Of a DNA stretch of 64,000 nt, positions 44,765-54,066 are shown in pieces (position 1 is the first letter of the stretch; each line of letters opens with the position of its first letter). The position numbers and the translations under genes are program-made. Location of the stretch: NCBI RefSeq assembly GCF_030813235.1, contig NZ_JAUSUB010000008.1:1-64000 (forward strand), given 5' to 3'. The notes beneath the pieces were generated by a model. It saw only the letters and a list, made by a program, of their open reading frames with translations. It was not told the origin of the DNA and searched no databases. The stretch is from Cytobacillus purgationiresistens (GTDB lineage: Bacteria > Bacillota > Bacilli > Bacillales > Cytobacillaceae).

Positions 44765-45105
44765 GGCTGGGCGCTGCGGCAACAGTACTATCTGGTCAAG
44801 GACACGAAAATACCATCAACGAGCTTTCTGGCCAGCTATTGACTCAAAAAGAACTTATATCTGCTCTTAGCACGGTATTAGGTAAAGAAGTACAAGTGAA
44901 GCAGGTTTATGACGTTACTTATGCCGATATTATGAAAGGTGCTGGTTTACCAGATTTACTTATTTCTATGCTTGTTGACATTCAGAAGGATATTCGAGAA
45001 GGCACATTAGAGGTCGAGAGCAATGATTTTGAAAAACTTCTTGGACGACCAATTACATCAACTATAGAGGCACATACTCAAATTGTTAATGAAATTACTC
45101 AATAA
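44765..45105 (+). pseudogene. NmrA-like quinone oxidoreductase (YtfG type), C-terminal relic
   Basis: Reads [40 protein letters not shown], then VQVKQVYDVTYADIMKGAGL and ends QIVNEITQ. This is the C-terminal third of the NAD(P)H:quinone oxidoreductase 2 SDR family. HxlR regulators are usually divergent to such a gene; here a deletion has removed both 5' ends and joined the two genes tail-apart. Confidence 0.8.
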
Positions 45106-45145
45106 TTCTTTGAAATGAACAGTCCGATATTATCTAATTAAGTCG

Positions 45146-45186
45146 AAAACAACAGGGATAGATACAATTACCCTAGTTGTTTTTAT
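45146..45186 (+). terminator. Terminator of the NmrA-like relic
   Basis: aacaacaggg pairs with ccctagttgtt, followed by TTTTATT. Confidence 0.7.
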
Positions 45187-45578
45187 TTGTATTTATCCCC
45201 AATTGTTTGTTCAACCAATCTGTCGCTTTGTTGCAGAGGAAAAGTAAATCCTTCAGGGATTGAATAAAAGGCACCGTTGGAATCATTCAAAAGCACATCA
45301 TCTTTCATCTCAATACTGTCTCCTGGAAGACCTATTACCCTTTTAATATATTGTTTACCAGCCATATCTGGAGCATCGAACACAATCACATCAGATCGTT
45401 GTATTTCTGACGTTTTACTCACTACAATCCTATCTTCATTATTAAAAGTAGGTAACATTGATTCTCCGAATACAGTTGTAGGTATAAAAATAAATACTCT
45501 ACAAATAAAAGTAATGATGAAAGCAAATACAATAGATTTTACCCAAGAATATATTTCTTTTTTCGTACTTTCCTTCAT
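45183..45578 (-). CDS. Type I signal peptidase, C-terminally short
   Basis: 131 residues: an N-terminal membrane anchor (SWVKSIVFAFIITFICRVFIF), the catalytic Ser in GESMLPTFNNEDRIVV and the catalytic Lys in QYIKRVIGLPGDSIEMK. SipS-type enzymes run to about 170-190 residues and include a GDNRxxSxDSR box; here the chain ends at QTIGDKYK before that box. Thus probably inactive or a truncated pseudogene. Its ATG overlaps a short upstream membrane frame. Confidence 0.75.
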   Translation of the reverse strand: MKESTKKEIYSWVKSIVFAFIITFICRVFIFIPTTVFGESMLPTFNNEDRIVVSKTSEIQRSDVIVFDAPDMAGKQYIKRVIGLPGDSIEMKDDVLLNDSNGAFYSIPEGFTFPLQQSDRLVEQTIGDKYK

Positions 45579-45781
45579 ATTTCTAAAAAAGTCCCCATTA
45601 GTTTAATCAGTTTTGCACGAGAAAAAATAAAACAAATGGAGCTATAGCAAAAAAGACTTCCCCTATTTTTTTCCTTTTTAAAGCTTGATAATAGAATAAA
45701 GACAGCTGATATATTTGCAAGTAAGTAAACACCACCAAATAAACCTGCTATAAAAAATATCAAACAAAGATAGAAGATCAT
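45575..45781 (-). CDS. Small membrane protein upstream of the signal peptidase
   Basis: 68 residues, hydrophobic N-terminal half (FYLCLIFFIAGLFGGVYLLANISAVFIL). The stop overlaps the signal peptidase ATG (ATGA). The ribosome site is weak (gggaa). Could be real and coupled, or debris. Confidence 0.35.
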   Translation of the reverse strand: MIFYLCLIFFIAGLFGGVYLLANISAVFILLSSFKKEKNRGSLFCYSSICFIFSRAKLIKLMGTFLEI

Positions 45782-46070
45782 TTCCCATATAACTGATATG
45801 GGTTGAGCGTAATATTAAAAGAATAATGATGTAATTTTTAATTAGAAAAGATGTTATATACAATATATGCTAAAATTAATCCTACTATTAAAAAGCAGGA
45901 GTGACTCAGCATCTATAAAACTCTTCCCTCCTTCATATGGTATGAAGAAAAGAATTTACTATGTAAGCCGCATCGAAATGGTAAAACAGCAGACACAAAC
46001 TTATATCCTATTGTTGAAGTAAACATTAACCGGTTAAAAATTGATGTTTAGGATTACCCAATCCAAAATT

Positions 46071-46122
46071 AAAATAGCTGGATCTATTTAATAAGGAAAT
46101 AGATTCAGCTATCTTTTCTTTT
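46071..46122 (-). terminator. Terminator behind the beta-lactamase gene
   Basis: aatagctg-atctattt pairs with aaatagat-cagctat; T-rich on both sides, so it may act in both directions. Confidence 0.7.
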
Positions 46123-46131
46123 ATACTGTGT

Positions 46132-47067
46132 TTAATATGATTTTTTGCCTTTAAGGGCATCGATGACTTCCTTTGTAGCCTCTGCAATCAGTTTGTCGTT
46201 TGTATCAGCGTCCTTTATATCACGGCTGGAAAGTATGGCAAGAACAATAGGTTCTCCATTCGGCGGCCAAATGATAGCAATGTCATTTCGTGTTCCATAT
46301 GATGCTGAACCCGTTTTATCTCCAACTTCCCAGCCTTTCGGAACGCCCGCACGAATTAAATGATCTCCAGTGGTGTTTCTCTTAAGCCAATCAGTTAAAA
46401 TAACACGTTTCTCTTCTGGGAGTATGTCTTCAATCACGAAAGCCTGTAGGCTCGCAGCTAATGCTTTCGGTGTGCTAGTATCCTGAATTTCTCCTGGTTT
46501 TACATCATTTAGCTCTGGCTCAAATCTTTCTGGATTGATAACTTTATCCCCAATCTCTCTGAGTGATTTTTTAAAACCACTAGGTCCGCCCAGTTCTTTA
46601 AGTATAAGGTTGCCTGCAGTGTTGTCACTGTAACGAATAGATGCGTCGCAAAGCTCTTTTAAAGTCATTCCTGTATCAATATGCTTCTCTGTTATCGGAC
46701 TATAATCAACAAGATCATCACGATTATAGGTAATTCTTTCGTTAAGTTCCTCGATTGATTTTTGTTGTAATAGTGCTCCAACAGCTAAAGCTTTATGAGT
46801 TGATGCAAAGGGAAAACGCTCATCTGATCTATAGGCCACTGATTGATTCGTGCCAGTATCCACTGCAAAGACACCTAGTCTAGCATCGAATTTCTCTTCA
46901 AGCCTGCTAAGATTATCTGCTATTGCAGCTTCTTTATTTTTGGTTATAGGTTCAGTAGTATTGGCTTTATCACCAGAACAGCCTGCTAGCGTTAAACATG
47001 AGAGAAGTAGTATAGGAACTACTTTTTTCATTTTAGATGTGGTAAAAAACGTGTTTAATAATTTCAT
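46132..47067 (-). CDS. Class A beta-lactamase, lipoprotein form
   Basis: A 311-residue penicillinase with a lipobox LAGC (about residue 30). Active-site motifs: FASTHKALA (Ser70 and Lys73), RYSDNTAGN (SDN loop), FEPELND (Glu166 region) and GDKTGSASYGTRND (KTG). It hydrolyses penicillins at the cell surface, like B. licheniformis BlaP. It is 95 bases behind the PBP fragment and should share the BlaI-controlled promoter upstream of that fragment. Confidence 0.95.
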   Translation of the reverse strand: MKLLNTFFTTSKMKKVVPILLLSCLTLAGCSGDKANTTEPITKNKEAAIADNLSRLEEKFDARLGVFAVDTGTNQSVAYRSDERFPFASTHKALAVGALLQQKSIEELNERITYNRDDLVDYSPITEKHIDTGMTLKELCDASIRYSDNTAGNLILKELGGPSGFKKSLREIGDKVINPERFEPELNDVKPGEIQDTSTPKALAASLQAFVIEDILPEEKRVILTDWLKRNTTGDHLIRAGVPKGWEVGDKTGSASYGTRNDIAIIWPPNGEPIVLAILSSRDIKDADTNDKLIAEATKEVIDALKGKKSY

Positions 47068-47161
47068 AAATATCTAACTCCATTCATTATATTTTTGGAT
47101 TGCCAATTGTTTATAGGCAATTTAATTCTTTTTAACACTTGCCACAAGCTATTAACTACCA

Positions 47162-47734
47162 TCATCTTTGCAAGTAGTCTGACAATGCATTTTTACCAAC
47201 TGGTATAGCAGCGCGGCTTCCACCTTTCGCTTTTACATCCTCTAACACTATTGCAAGTGATATTTTAGAGGTATCTAAATCTGTTGCAATGAACCAGCCA
47301 TTTTCACTTCCGGCTTCATCATCCTTAGATACTTTTATTTCTGCTGTTCCTGTTTTACTAGCTAATAGAACGTCAGAGATTTTAGAATTAATTGCGGTGC
47401 CGCCTTCTTCATGAATGACAGCAGTGAATGCATCATGCAATGTATTCAGATGCTCGGATGATATCGCTCCCTCTTTCCAAACTTCCGCTTTTTGATTACC
47501 TGTTTGAACAAGTGATGGCGTCATGATATCTCCATTATTTGACAAACCACTATAAGCTAGAGCCATATTTAATGAAGTAACCATAATTTCTCCTTGTCCA
47601 TACCCTGAATCAGCAAGGAGAATATCACTGTTCATGCTGCCATCATTTGAGATTTGGCTTGTGGTTAATGGATAGCCAATTTTCAATTCTTCGCCAATCC
47701 CAAAACGTTTCATTAACGGTTTATTTTTAATCAT
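47162..47734 (-). pseudogene. MecA/PbpC-like PBP, C-terminal fragment with a new start
   Basis: About 190 residues of the transpeptidase domain: KRFGIGEELKIGYPLTTSQ, YGQGEIMVTSLNMALAYSGL, then LASKTGTAEIK (KTG box) and ENGWFIATDL. The N-terminal half, including the SxxK nucleophile and SxN, is missing. Unusually, an AGGAGG site at the right distance from the ATG at 47734 allows the fragment to be made as a soluble peptide. It lies between three BlaI operators and the beta-lactamase gene. The transcript therefore may be penicillin-induced. Confidence 0.8.
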
Positions 47735-47758
47735 TAGTAACCTCCTAAGAACCAAATC

Positions 47759-47794
47759 TTACAGTTGTAGTTTTTAAAAGTATTACATATGTAA
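47759..47794. promoter_or_regulatory. BlaI operators 1 and 2
   Basis: TTACAGTTGTA at 47759-47769 and TTACATATGTAA at 47783-47794 (inside AAAGTATTACATATGTAAGA, the classic BlaI site). They cover the promoter of the PBP fragment/beta-lactamase unit. Confidence 0.82.
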
Positions 47795-47870
47795 GATTTA
47801 ATTGCAATACTTATAATTAAATTGCAGGGGTGATTTGACTAATAAAGATATGAACCATATAATTATAATA

Positions 47871-47882
47871 TTACAATTGTAA
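47871..47882. promoter_or_regulatory. BlaI operator 3
   Basis: TTACAATTGTAA, 17 bases before the blaI ATG; autoregulation of blaI-blaR1. Confidence 0.82.
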
Positions 47883-47899
47883 GTTTAAGGGTGGTTAAA

Positions 47900-48286
47900 A
47901 TGAAAAAATTACCTCAAATCTCAGAGGCAGAATTAGAAGTAATGAAAATTGTTTGGAAACATCCCCAAATTAATACAAATGAGGTCATTGAAAAGTTATC
48001 CAAAACAAGTGATTGGAATCCTAAAACCATTCAAACAATGTTGCTAAGGCTCATAAAAAAAGGTGCACTGAATCATGGCAAGGAAGGCCGTGTGTTTGTT
48101 TACACACCGAATGTAGCTGAAAGTGATTACATTGAAGTTGAAAGTCATAGTTTTTTAAATCGTTTTTATAATGGTACGCTTAACTCTATGGTATTAAACT
48201 TTTTGGAAAAAGATAAGCTATCAGATGATGAAATTAATGAGTTGCATCAAATATTAGAAGAACGTAAGAATAGAAAGAAGGAATAA
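47900..48286 (+). CDS. blaI: Penicillinase repressor BlaI
   Basis: About 128 residues: ISEAELEVMKIVWKHPQINTNEVIEKL...TIQTMLLRLIKKGAL is the winged helix of the BlaI/MecI family, ending in a coiled dimer domain. The cleavage site region (NFLEKDKL) near residue 100 is present. Start at ATG 47900 with AAGGGTGG upstream. Divergent from the PBP-bla unit and two bases ahead of blaR1. Confidence 0.95.
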   Translation: MKKLPQISEAELEVMKIVWKHPQINTNEVIEKLSKTSDWNPKTIQTMLLRLIKKGALNHGKEGRVFVYTPNVAESDYIEVESHSFLNRFYNGTLNSMVLNFLEKDKLSDDEINELHQILEERKNRKKE

Positions 48287-48287
48287 C

Positions 48288-50102
48288 ATGGAAGGTTCTT
48301 TCTTTACTCTTTTTTTTATTAGTAATCTCATTTTATCCTTGATTTTTTGCATCATCATATTCTTTAAAAAATCATTAAGGGCGCAAACAACTGTAAATAC
48401 TCAATTTCATATTAGTTTAATTGCGCTTTTCTCATTGATAGTTCCTTTTATCCCCTTTCAATCTCTAAAAATAAATTCTTTATTTGACTGGTTGGTAAAT
48501 TTCGGAATAGATTATCCGAAATTTTCTGATATAAATTCCATAGGCAATGCTGCTGACACAATTGATCAAAATGCAAATTGGCTGCAAGACTTTTCTATGT
48601 CAATTGAACAATCGTCACTTGGTCCGATGAATACTGTCTTTTTTATTGTATGGATATTAGGAATGATTGTTATGTTTACCGCTACTTTATATAGCAATCT
48701 AAGAATCTATAAAATAAAAAAAAGCGTACAAGAAGTGAAAAACAAAGAATTATCAACACTTTTTTATACATGTAAAGAAGAAATGCATTTTAATAAGGAG
48801 ATTATTTTTGGATATTCTTCATTGGTGACATCACCAATTACTTTCGGGCTTATTCGTCCATTTATTGTTATACCGAAAGATAATTCTACTCTTTCAAGTC
48901 ACGAAATGAAGTTTGTCTTGCTTCACGAGCTGCATCATTGTAAGCGCAGAGACATACTAATAAATTATCTGATGTGCTTATCTAGAATTGTGTATTGGTT
49001 TAATCCTCTCGTATGGTATTTCTTAAGAGAGATGAAAACAGAAATGGAGATTTCATGCGATTATGCCGTATTAAAAACGTTAGATAAGCAATCGCATATC
49101 AAATATGGCGAGGTAATATTAAAACTTGCTTCACCATCAAAACGATCCTCAAGCTTTTTGTCGTCTGCTTCAGAAATCAGCAGCTCTTTCAAACAAGTAA
49201 AGAGACGTATAGTTGAGATCGTTAATTTCCAAGTAGAATCAAATCAGCTTAAGATGAAAAGTTATCTTGTGTTTACCATTGTTCTCGCGGTCACTTTGAT
49301 TAGTATTCCTACAATATCTGCATTAGCGGTAGATAAAGAGACGCATACTTTTGCTAGTACAAATGTAGTATACAGAGATTACAGTCGTTTTTTCGATGAA
49401 CTTTCAGGCAGTGCTGTAATATATGATTCAAATAAAAAGAAGTACACGATACACAATAAAGAAGAAAGTACTACTAGATTCGAGCCAAGTTCCACATATA
49501 AGATTTTTAGTGCATTGTTTGCGTTAGAATCTGGAATTATTACAAGGGAGCATTCTCAAATGTCTTGGAATGGAAATCAAAATCCTTATGAGGAATGGAA
49601 TCAAGACCTCGATTTATTCTCTGCTATGGAAAGGTCTGCCTCATGGTATTTTCAAAATCTCGATTCAAAGATGGGCAAAGAGCAATTGAAGAATTACTTC
49701 GAAAAAATTAATTATGGAAATGAAAATTTTGCAGGTCATATTTCTAATTATTGGATAGATGGATCTCTAAAAATTTCTCCGATTGAACAGGTAGATATGT
49801 TAAAAAAATTCTATAATAATGAATTGGCTTTTGAACAATCTAATATCCAAACAGTTAAAGACTCTCTACTTCTAGAAGTATCAGACGGCAATCGGTTATC
49901 TGGAAAAACAGGAACCTTAGAAGTAAACGGGGAAAATACTAATGGCTGGTTTGTAGGTTATATAGAGAATGGAGATAATACTTTTTTCTTTGCTGTTCAT
50001 ATTGAAGGCACAAAGCCGGCTGGTGGAGTTTATGCAATGAATATTGCACTTTCCATTTTAGAGGAAGAAAACATTTATCACTCTACTACACAAGGTAAGT
50101 AG
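48288..50102 (+). CDS. blaR1: Beta-lactam sensor-transducer BlaR1
   Basis: 604 residues: N-terminal helices, the M56 gluzincin zinc motif LHELHHCKRRD (about residue 206) with downstream EMEISCDYAVL, and a C-terminal penicillin-binding sensor with FEPSSTYKIFS (Ser-x-x-Lys) and LSGKTGTLEVNGENTNGWFVG. Acylation activates the cytoplasmic protease that inactivates BlaI. All domains appear intact, so induction should work. Confidence 0.95.
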   Translation: MEGSFFTLFFISNLILSLIFCIIIFFKKSLRAQTTVNTQFHISLIALFSLIVPFIPFQSLKINSLFDWLVNFGIDYPKFSDINSIGNAADTIDQNANWLQDFSMSIEQSSLGPMNTVFFIVWILGMIVMFTATLYSNLRIYKIKKSVQEVKNKELSTLFYTCKEEMHFNKEIIFGYSSLVTSPITFGLIRPFIVIPKDNSTLSSHEMKFVLLHELHHCKRRDILINYLMCLSRIVYWFNPLVWYFLREMKTEMEISCDYAVLKTLDKQSHIKYGEVILKLASPSKRSSSFLSSASEISSSFKQVKRRIVEIVNFQVESNQLKMKSYLVFTIVLAVTLISIPTISALAVDKETHTFASTNVVYRDYSRFFDELSGSAVIYDSNKKKYTIHNKEESTTRFEPSSTYKIFSALFALESGIITREHSQMSWNGNQNPYEEWNQDLDLFSAMERSASWYFQNLDSKMGKEQLKNYFEKINYGNENFAGHISNYWIDGSLKISPIEQVDMLKKFYNNELAFEQSNIQTVKDSLLLEVSDGNRLSGKTGTLEVNGENTNGWFVGYIENGDNTFFFAVHIEGTKPAGGVYAMNIALSILEEENIYHSTTQGK

Positions 50103-50110
50103 CTTATCAA

Positions 50111-50147
50111 TATAAAGCTCAGTCTTTTTTAGGACTGAGCTTTATAT
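50111..50147 (+). terminator. Terminator of blaI-blaR1
   Basis: ataaagctcagtc pairs with gactgagctttat around a T6 loop. Confidence 0.75.
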
Positions 50148-50584
50148 ATTCAAAAGGACACAAATTCCCATGAATATAATCAGCTTAAATAGTCAATTAG
50201 AAAGAAAATCTGATTATGGGGCATTATCTTTGGCGTTCTTTTGGGAGATGCCTAAGATAATGCCTTTACATTTATTTTTCTGAAGAAATTGGTAAGTCTT
50301 ATAAACTGAATTCAACTTGAGAGTGATTGTTGCCAATCCTCTTAAAATAGTGCACAACCAGGATTTTCCGGTTATACAAATAATTTGCGACTCGTCATTT
50401 TTACATCATTCTTTACCTAGTCGGATTCTCAAATATCGATAGCCTAAACTTCTTAATATTGTTCCATTTGTGCAGAATTTTATAAATCTATAATCGAAGC
50501 TGGTAAACACTTTCTATTCATTAGTCACAAGTAGCTTTCTATAAAAGTTACTAAATTTAATTTCTGGATTCACTTTATAGTACA
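50148..50584. other. Intergenic stretch with one more hairpin
   Basis: gcattatctt-ggc and gcc-aagataatgc at about 50220-50265, then cttt and a T-rich tail: a second plus-strand terminator-like hairpin without a gene. Nothing else seen. Confidence 0.45.
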
Positions 50585-51109
50585 CTAATATTTTTTTATA
50601 AATGCAAGTAGTTTCTCCATCCATTCAATATTAAAGTAAGCTTTATTAAAAGCATGATCAGTTATGAATTGGGTAGTATTTGAGGATTTTTCACCTGATA
50701 GAAGTATTTTTTTCTTCTCTTCGAACTTTTTCCAACGCTTTTTTTCTTTTTGTATTGTATCTTCGAAAATCAAGCCGGCTTTTTTTGTATCGATATAATC
50801 TAGAAAATTAATGGCAATGTATAAGTCTTCTAACTCAGAGTTTTTTTTGAAACATTTGTAGAGTTCTTCTTCAAGATAATCTCTGCCCAAGTTAGTTATC
50901 GTATACATTGTTTTGTCTGGGCGTTTTTCTTCTTGTATTGTTTCCACTGTTTCAATGTATTGCTTTTTTCTTAGTGACTCAAAGTCGTAGTAAAATTTCC
51001 CTTCACTCAGCGAAGTGTAAGGTTGAACTTCTAGTAATCTCTTCCTTATCATGTAAGGGTAATTGACAGTCTGAGCCAACATTCCTAATATATATATCCG
51101 TATCAACAT
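50585..51109 (-). CDS. PadR-family regulator
   Basis: 174 residues: an N-terminal winged helix (LGMLAQTVNYPYMIRKRLLE...LSEGKFYYDFESLRKKQYIETVE) and a C-terminal alpha domain with KKRWKKFEEKKKILL. PadR regulators respond to phenolic or antibiotic ligands. The P450 gene lies on the same strand upstream with its own terminator and a palindrome at 52549-52564; it is a likely target. Confidence 0.85.
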   Translation of the reverse strand: MLIRIYILGMLAQTVNYPYMIRKRLLEVQPYTSLSEGKFYYDFESLRKKQYIETVETIQEEKRPDKTMYTITNLGRDYLEEELYKCFKKNSELEDLYIAINFLDYIDTKKAGLIFEDTIQKEKKRWKKFEEKKKILLSGEKSSNTTQFITDHAFNKAYFNIEWMEKLLAFIKKY

Positions 51110-51213
51110 TAAACCTCCTTTTTAGTATCTCAAGACCTATATTATCTTATTAAACCGCATTTATTTCCACATAGTTTTTTAAAATAAGTTTTATTTAAAA
51201 GAAAAATATAAAA

Positions 51214-51256
51214 AACATTATCTAAGTATCCCCCACTGGGATACTTAGATAATGTT
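51214..51256 (-). terminator. Terminator of the P450 gene
   Basis: aacattatctaagtatccc pairs perfectly over 19 bases with gggatacttagataatgtt; the minus strand continues TTTTTTAT. Confidence 0.9.
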
Positions 51257-51263
51257 AAAAAGA

Positions 51264-52493
51264 TTATTTATAAGCTTTTAGAGGAAGATGAGTTAATGAT
51301 TGTCCTGTGGCTGAATCTGTTAAATTTTTTTCTAATTCAAATGATTCCACTGATTCAATTCTTGAATACCTTTGCAGAAAGTTTGTAAGAATGATTTTTA
51401 ATTCTAGTCGCGCAAGTGGAGCACCCAGGCAAAAGTGAGGTCCGTTGCCGAATGTTAAATGTTTTTTATTATTTGGACGATGAATATTAAGAGTAAACGG
51501 ATCACTGAACATGTTTTGGTCCATATTTGCTGCACTCATCCACGCGACAATAACGTCTCCTTTTTTTAAATCCACTCCTAGTAAATTGTTATCTTTCTTA
51601 ACGGTACGGTCTCTCCTGCTCATATGGAAACGATAACGCAGCATTTCTTCAACAGCAGCAGGAATAAGATCTGGATTACTGCGTAATTCTGAATACAATT
51701 TTGCGTCATCATATAATAGAGAATAAAAAGTAGTAGAAATCATATGACTAGTCGTTTCTACACCAGCTCCTAGGATCGCCATAGTCATTTCCACAATTTC
51801 CTGATCGGTAAGCTTTTCTCCGTCAACTTCTGCCTTAATCAGATCTGATATAATATCAACTCCTGGATTTTTTCGCTTTTCCATTATAATTGGAAGTAAA
51901 TACGTGAAGAACTCCCGAATAGCCATGTTCTTCCTTTGATTAATTATTTCTTGATTTTCTTTTTTATATGGCAGGAATAATATATCTACCCAGCTTTTAA
52001 ATAATGCGATATCAGGTGAGGGGAGTCCTAATAAATCTGACATCACGATCGTAAGCAGAGGATTGGAAATGCCGTCAACCACATCAATCAATTCTTCGTC
52101 ACCTAGCTGGTCTAATAAATTGTTAGCAACTTGGTGAATGCGAGGTTCCCAATTTGCTAGACTCCGAGGTGTAAAAGCCGCTGCTAGCAACGCTCTTCCT
52201 CTTCTGTTTTTAGGTGGATCAAGGGTAACGAAATTTACTTTACTATCATTAAAGTTGTCTTCACTAAATTTTACTGAAATCGTTGTACGGTCGCCTTCAC
52301 TTGAAAAATGTTCATAATCACTTAACACTCTTTTGACATCATCATACCTGAATGCATTCCATGTTTTCGATGATTTGTTATAGCTGATAGGTTCATTTAA
52401 TAGCATTTGCTTATACCAATTGAGTGGATGGAATTGTTCTGATCTCGTCGTAAATACTTTAATATCTTCATATGATATTACTTCTTTATTCAA
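51264..52493 (-). CDS. Cytochrome P450 (CYP109/BioI-like)
   Basis: 409 residues. I-helix AILGAGVETTSH, K-helix ExxR in EEMLRYR, and the haem loop HLTFGNGPHFCLGAPLARLE with the Cys thiolate. Soluble Bacillus P450 that hydroxylates fatty acids, terpenoids or macrolides with a ferredoxin/reductase not present here. Monocistronic, with an upstream palindrome; regulated perhaps by the PadR protein. Confidence 0.93.
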   Translation of the reverse strand: MNKEVISYEDIKVFTTRSEQFHPLNWYKQMLLNEPISYNKSSKTWNAFRYDDVKRVLSDYEHFSSEGDRTTISVKFSEDNFNDSKVNFVTLDPPKNRRGRALLAAAFTPRSLANWEPRIHQVANNLLDQLGDEELIDVVDGISNPLLTIVMSDLLGLPSPDIALFKSWVDILFLPYKKENQEIINQRKNMAIREFFTYLLPIIMEKRKNPGVDIISDLIKAEVDGEKLTDQEIVEMTMAILGAGVETTSHMISTTFYSLLYDDAKLYSELRSNPDLIPAAVEEMLRYRFHMSRRDRTVKKDNNLLGVDLKKGDVIVAWMSAANMDQNMFSDPFTLNIHRPNNKKHLTFGNGPHFCLGAPLARLELKIILTNFLQRYSRIESVESFELEKNLTDSATGQSLTHLPLKAYK

Positions 52494-52892
52494 AAATAAT
52501 CCTCCTCTTGAATTTTGTATAAGTTCTCACTTTTAATTAAATCCAAAGTACTTTAATTAAAGTATATTTTCATACTAATGCTAAAATTTTCTAAAGTCAA
52601 TGTGCGTATAGTATGGGTCTAGACATGAGTTCGAAGGTCCTAGGGTTGACCTTAATGAGTTAAATCGTACTGGAAAATCCTTCTGTAGTCTAAGAAAGAA
52701 ATGTGAAATGACAGCCTGATCCTTTGCTTCTCGAGTAGCGGGGAAATTAAGCTATCGGATCAATATCTTCGCCATAGTCTTTCTATGCTGCTCCTGGTAG
52801 TTAAATGCAAAAAAAAGTTCAACCAGTTCTATCTGGCTGAACTCGATAATAGGAATGCTCCAAAAGATTAAGCGGTTCTAATCACGATAATT
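52494..52892. other. P450 promoter region and terminator of the TetR relic
   Basis: Holds the P450 promoter with TACTTTAATTAAAGTA (52549-52564), then about 240 bases without a gene, and a hairpin agttca-accag/ctgg-tgaact at 52814-52846 with a T8 tail on the minus strand that would end the TetR relic. Confidence 0.5.
52549..52564. promoter_or_regulatory. Candidate operator of the P450 gene
   Basis: TACTTTAATTAAAGTA, a perfect 16-bp palindrome 56 bases upstream of the P450 start. Confidence 0.5.
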
Positions 52893-53304
52893 TTAAGTGA
52901 ATTTAGCCCAATTTGCCATTCCGATATTTGCCAATCCCTTTGACGCTTCTTCCGGGCTAATCTTCATGTACCCATTGTGATAGATAGCCAACTGTACCAT
53001 AGCTAGCAAAAATAGCATAACCATTATTGGAATAAACTTTGATTAATTGCGTATATAATTCTTGCGATAAATAATGAATGAAATTTGGCTTTTTGAACTG
53101 CTCATTGTAAAAGTTTTTATATCTTAGAATATGTCTGCATATCTTCAATGTAGATTTCATTACCGTCTCATTAGAATCTGCGGTTTCAACCTCTCCACTA
53201 TTAAGGTCATAATAAGAAATAAATTCCTCTGTAATCTTCGTTGTTAATTCCTCCATCATACTTATCATTGAAATGAAGATAAAAAGTGGAACCGAGTTAT
53301 ACAT
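52893..53304 (-). pseudogene. TetR-family regulator, C-terminal remnant with frameshift
   Basis: Reads MKSTLKICRHILRYKNFYNE and FIHYLSQELYTQLIKVYS, then FASYGTVGYLSQWVHED and a stop; shifting frame gives ISPEEASKGLANIGMANWAK. This is the ligand-binding domain of a TetR regulator (YxaF/DhaS-like TetR_C_8). The HTH is missing and the end is out of frame. Confidence 0.7.
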
Positions 53305-53334
53305 TCAAAATGATATTAATATGGGGTAACGGAA

Positions 53335-53420
53335 TATGCCCGCCAACCCTACCTGGAAAAATTAAAAGACGCTATGCTCGTAAGAGGTTACAAGTATCGG
53401 TCAGAGAATGACGAAAAATA
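53335..53420 (+). pseudogene. Short gene scrap, unknown
   Basis: Plus-strand text EYARQPYLEKLKDAMLVRGY followed by KYRSENDEK and a stop. It looks protein-like but is too short to name. Confidence 0.25.
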
Positions 53421-53466
53421 GGAGATTCAGAAGATCCTAACGAAGTAGTTTGTCTTAAGTAGGCAG

Positions 53467-54066
53467 CTATATTGTCTCCTCGCTGCTGAACTCAATGAGA
53501 ATTGCTACCAGCATTGTGAATGAGCCAATAACCTGAATCCAGCCTCCGATGAAGAGTATTTGTTCTCCTGTTTCAACCTTTTCATTCATTATAAAAATGT
53601 TCCCCATTGCTACTAAAAAGGAACCGAGAGAAATAAGGCTGTTTCCCGTTACACTTAGTGTTTTGAACGATGAATCTGCTGAAATAGCTGCACCAAATCC
53701 TTCAAGAGCAGCTCCAAGCCCCTGCACTTCACTACCGAGAGTATCGATTCTAACTCCCTCTTCTTCTGAAACGTTTAGTGCAATATCAATTCCTATAGCA
53801 TTTCCCGTGTTTCCTGCCGCCTCAAGCCATGCTCCGGTGATGGCATATATTTCGGGAGGCCCACTCTCTGGATTTAGTAATGTTGTACGTCCAACAGCCT
53901 GCAGGGAATTTCCGAAAGCTTCAATCGCATTTCCATTACTGATTACGTCTTTTCCTAGATCTGTCCCGGTAAAGGATTGTTTAGTTTGCCCAATACCCTC
54001 GATTAAGGAGCCAATAGCCAGTATCCACGCTCCTGATATCACCATTTCTTCCCCGCTAATTATCAT
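53467..54066 (-). CDS. DUF6944-like repetitive protein
   Basis: 199 residues with four internal repeats of the form G-A-W-I/L-x-A-x-G-x-x-I-x-G-I/x-G (residues about 12-30, 44-58, 77-95, 110-125), rich in Gly, Ala and Ile, ending in a hydrophobic stretch VIGSFTMLVAILIEF. Similar Bacillus proteins of unknown function carry this repeat and may be membrane- or spore-associated. AAAGGAA lies upstream. No function assigned. Confidence 0.6.
   Translation of the reverse strand: MIISGEEMVISGAWILAIGSLIEGIGQTKQSFTGTDLGKDVISNGNAIEAFGNSLQAVGRTTLLNPESGPPEIYAITGAWLEAAGNTGNAIGIDIALNVSEEEGVRIDTLGSEVQGLGAALEGFGAAISADSSFKTLSVTGNSLISLGSFLVAMGNIFIMNEKVETGEQILFIGGWIQVIGSFTMLVAILIEFSSEETI

Noticed and set aside
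45990-46050. Protein scrap PHRNGKTADTNLYPIVEVN
   Set aside because: Looks like a C-terminal gene end but is too short and out of frame with anything nearby.
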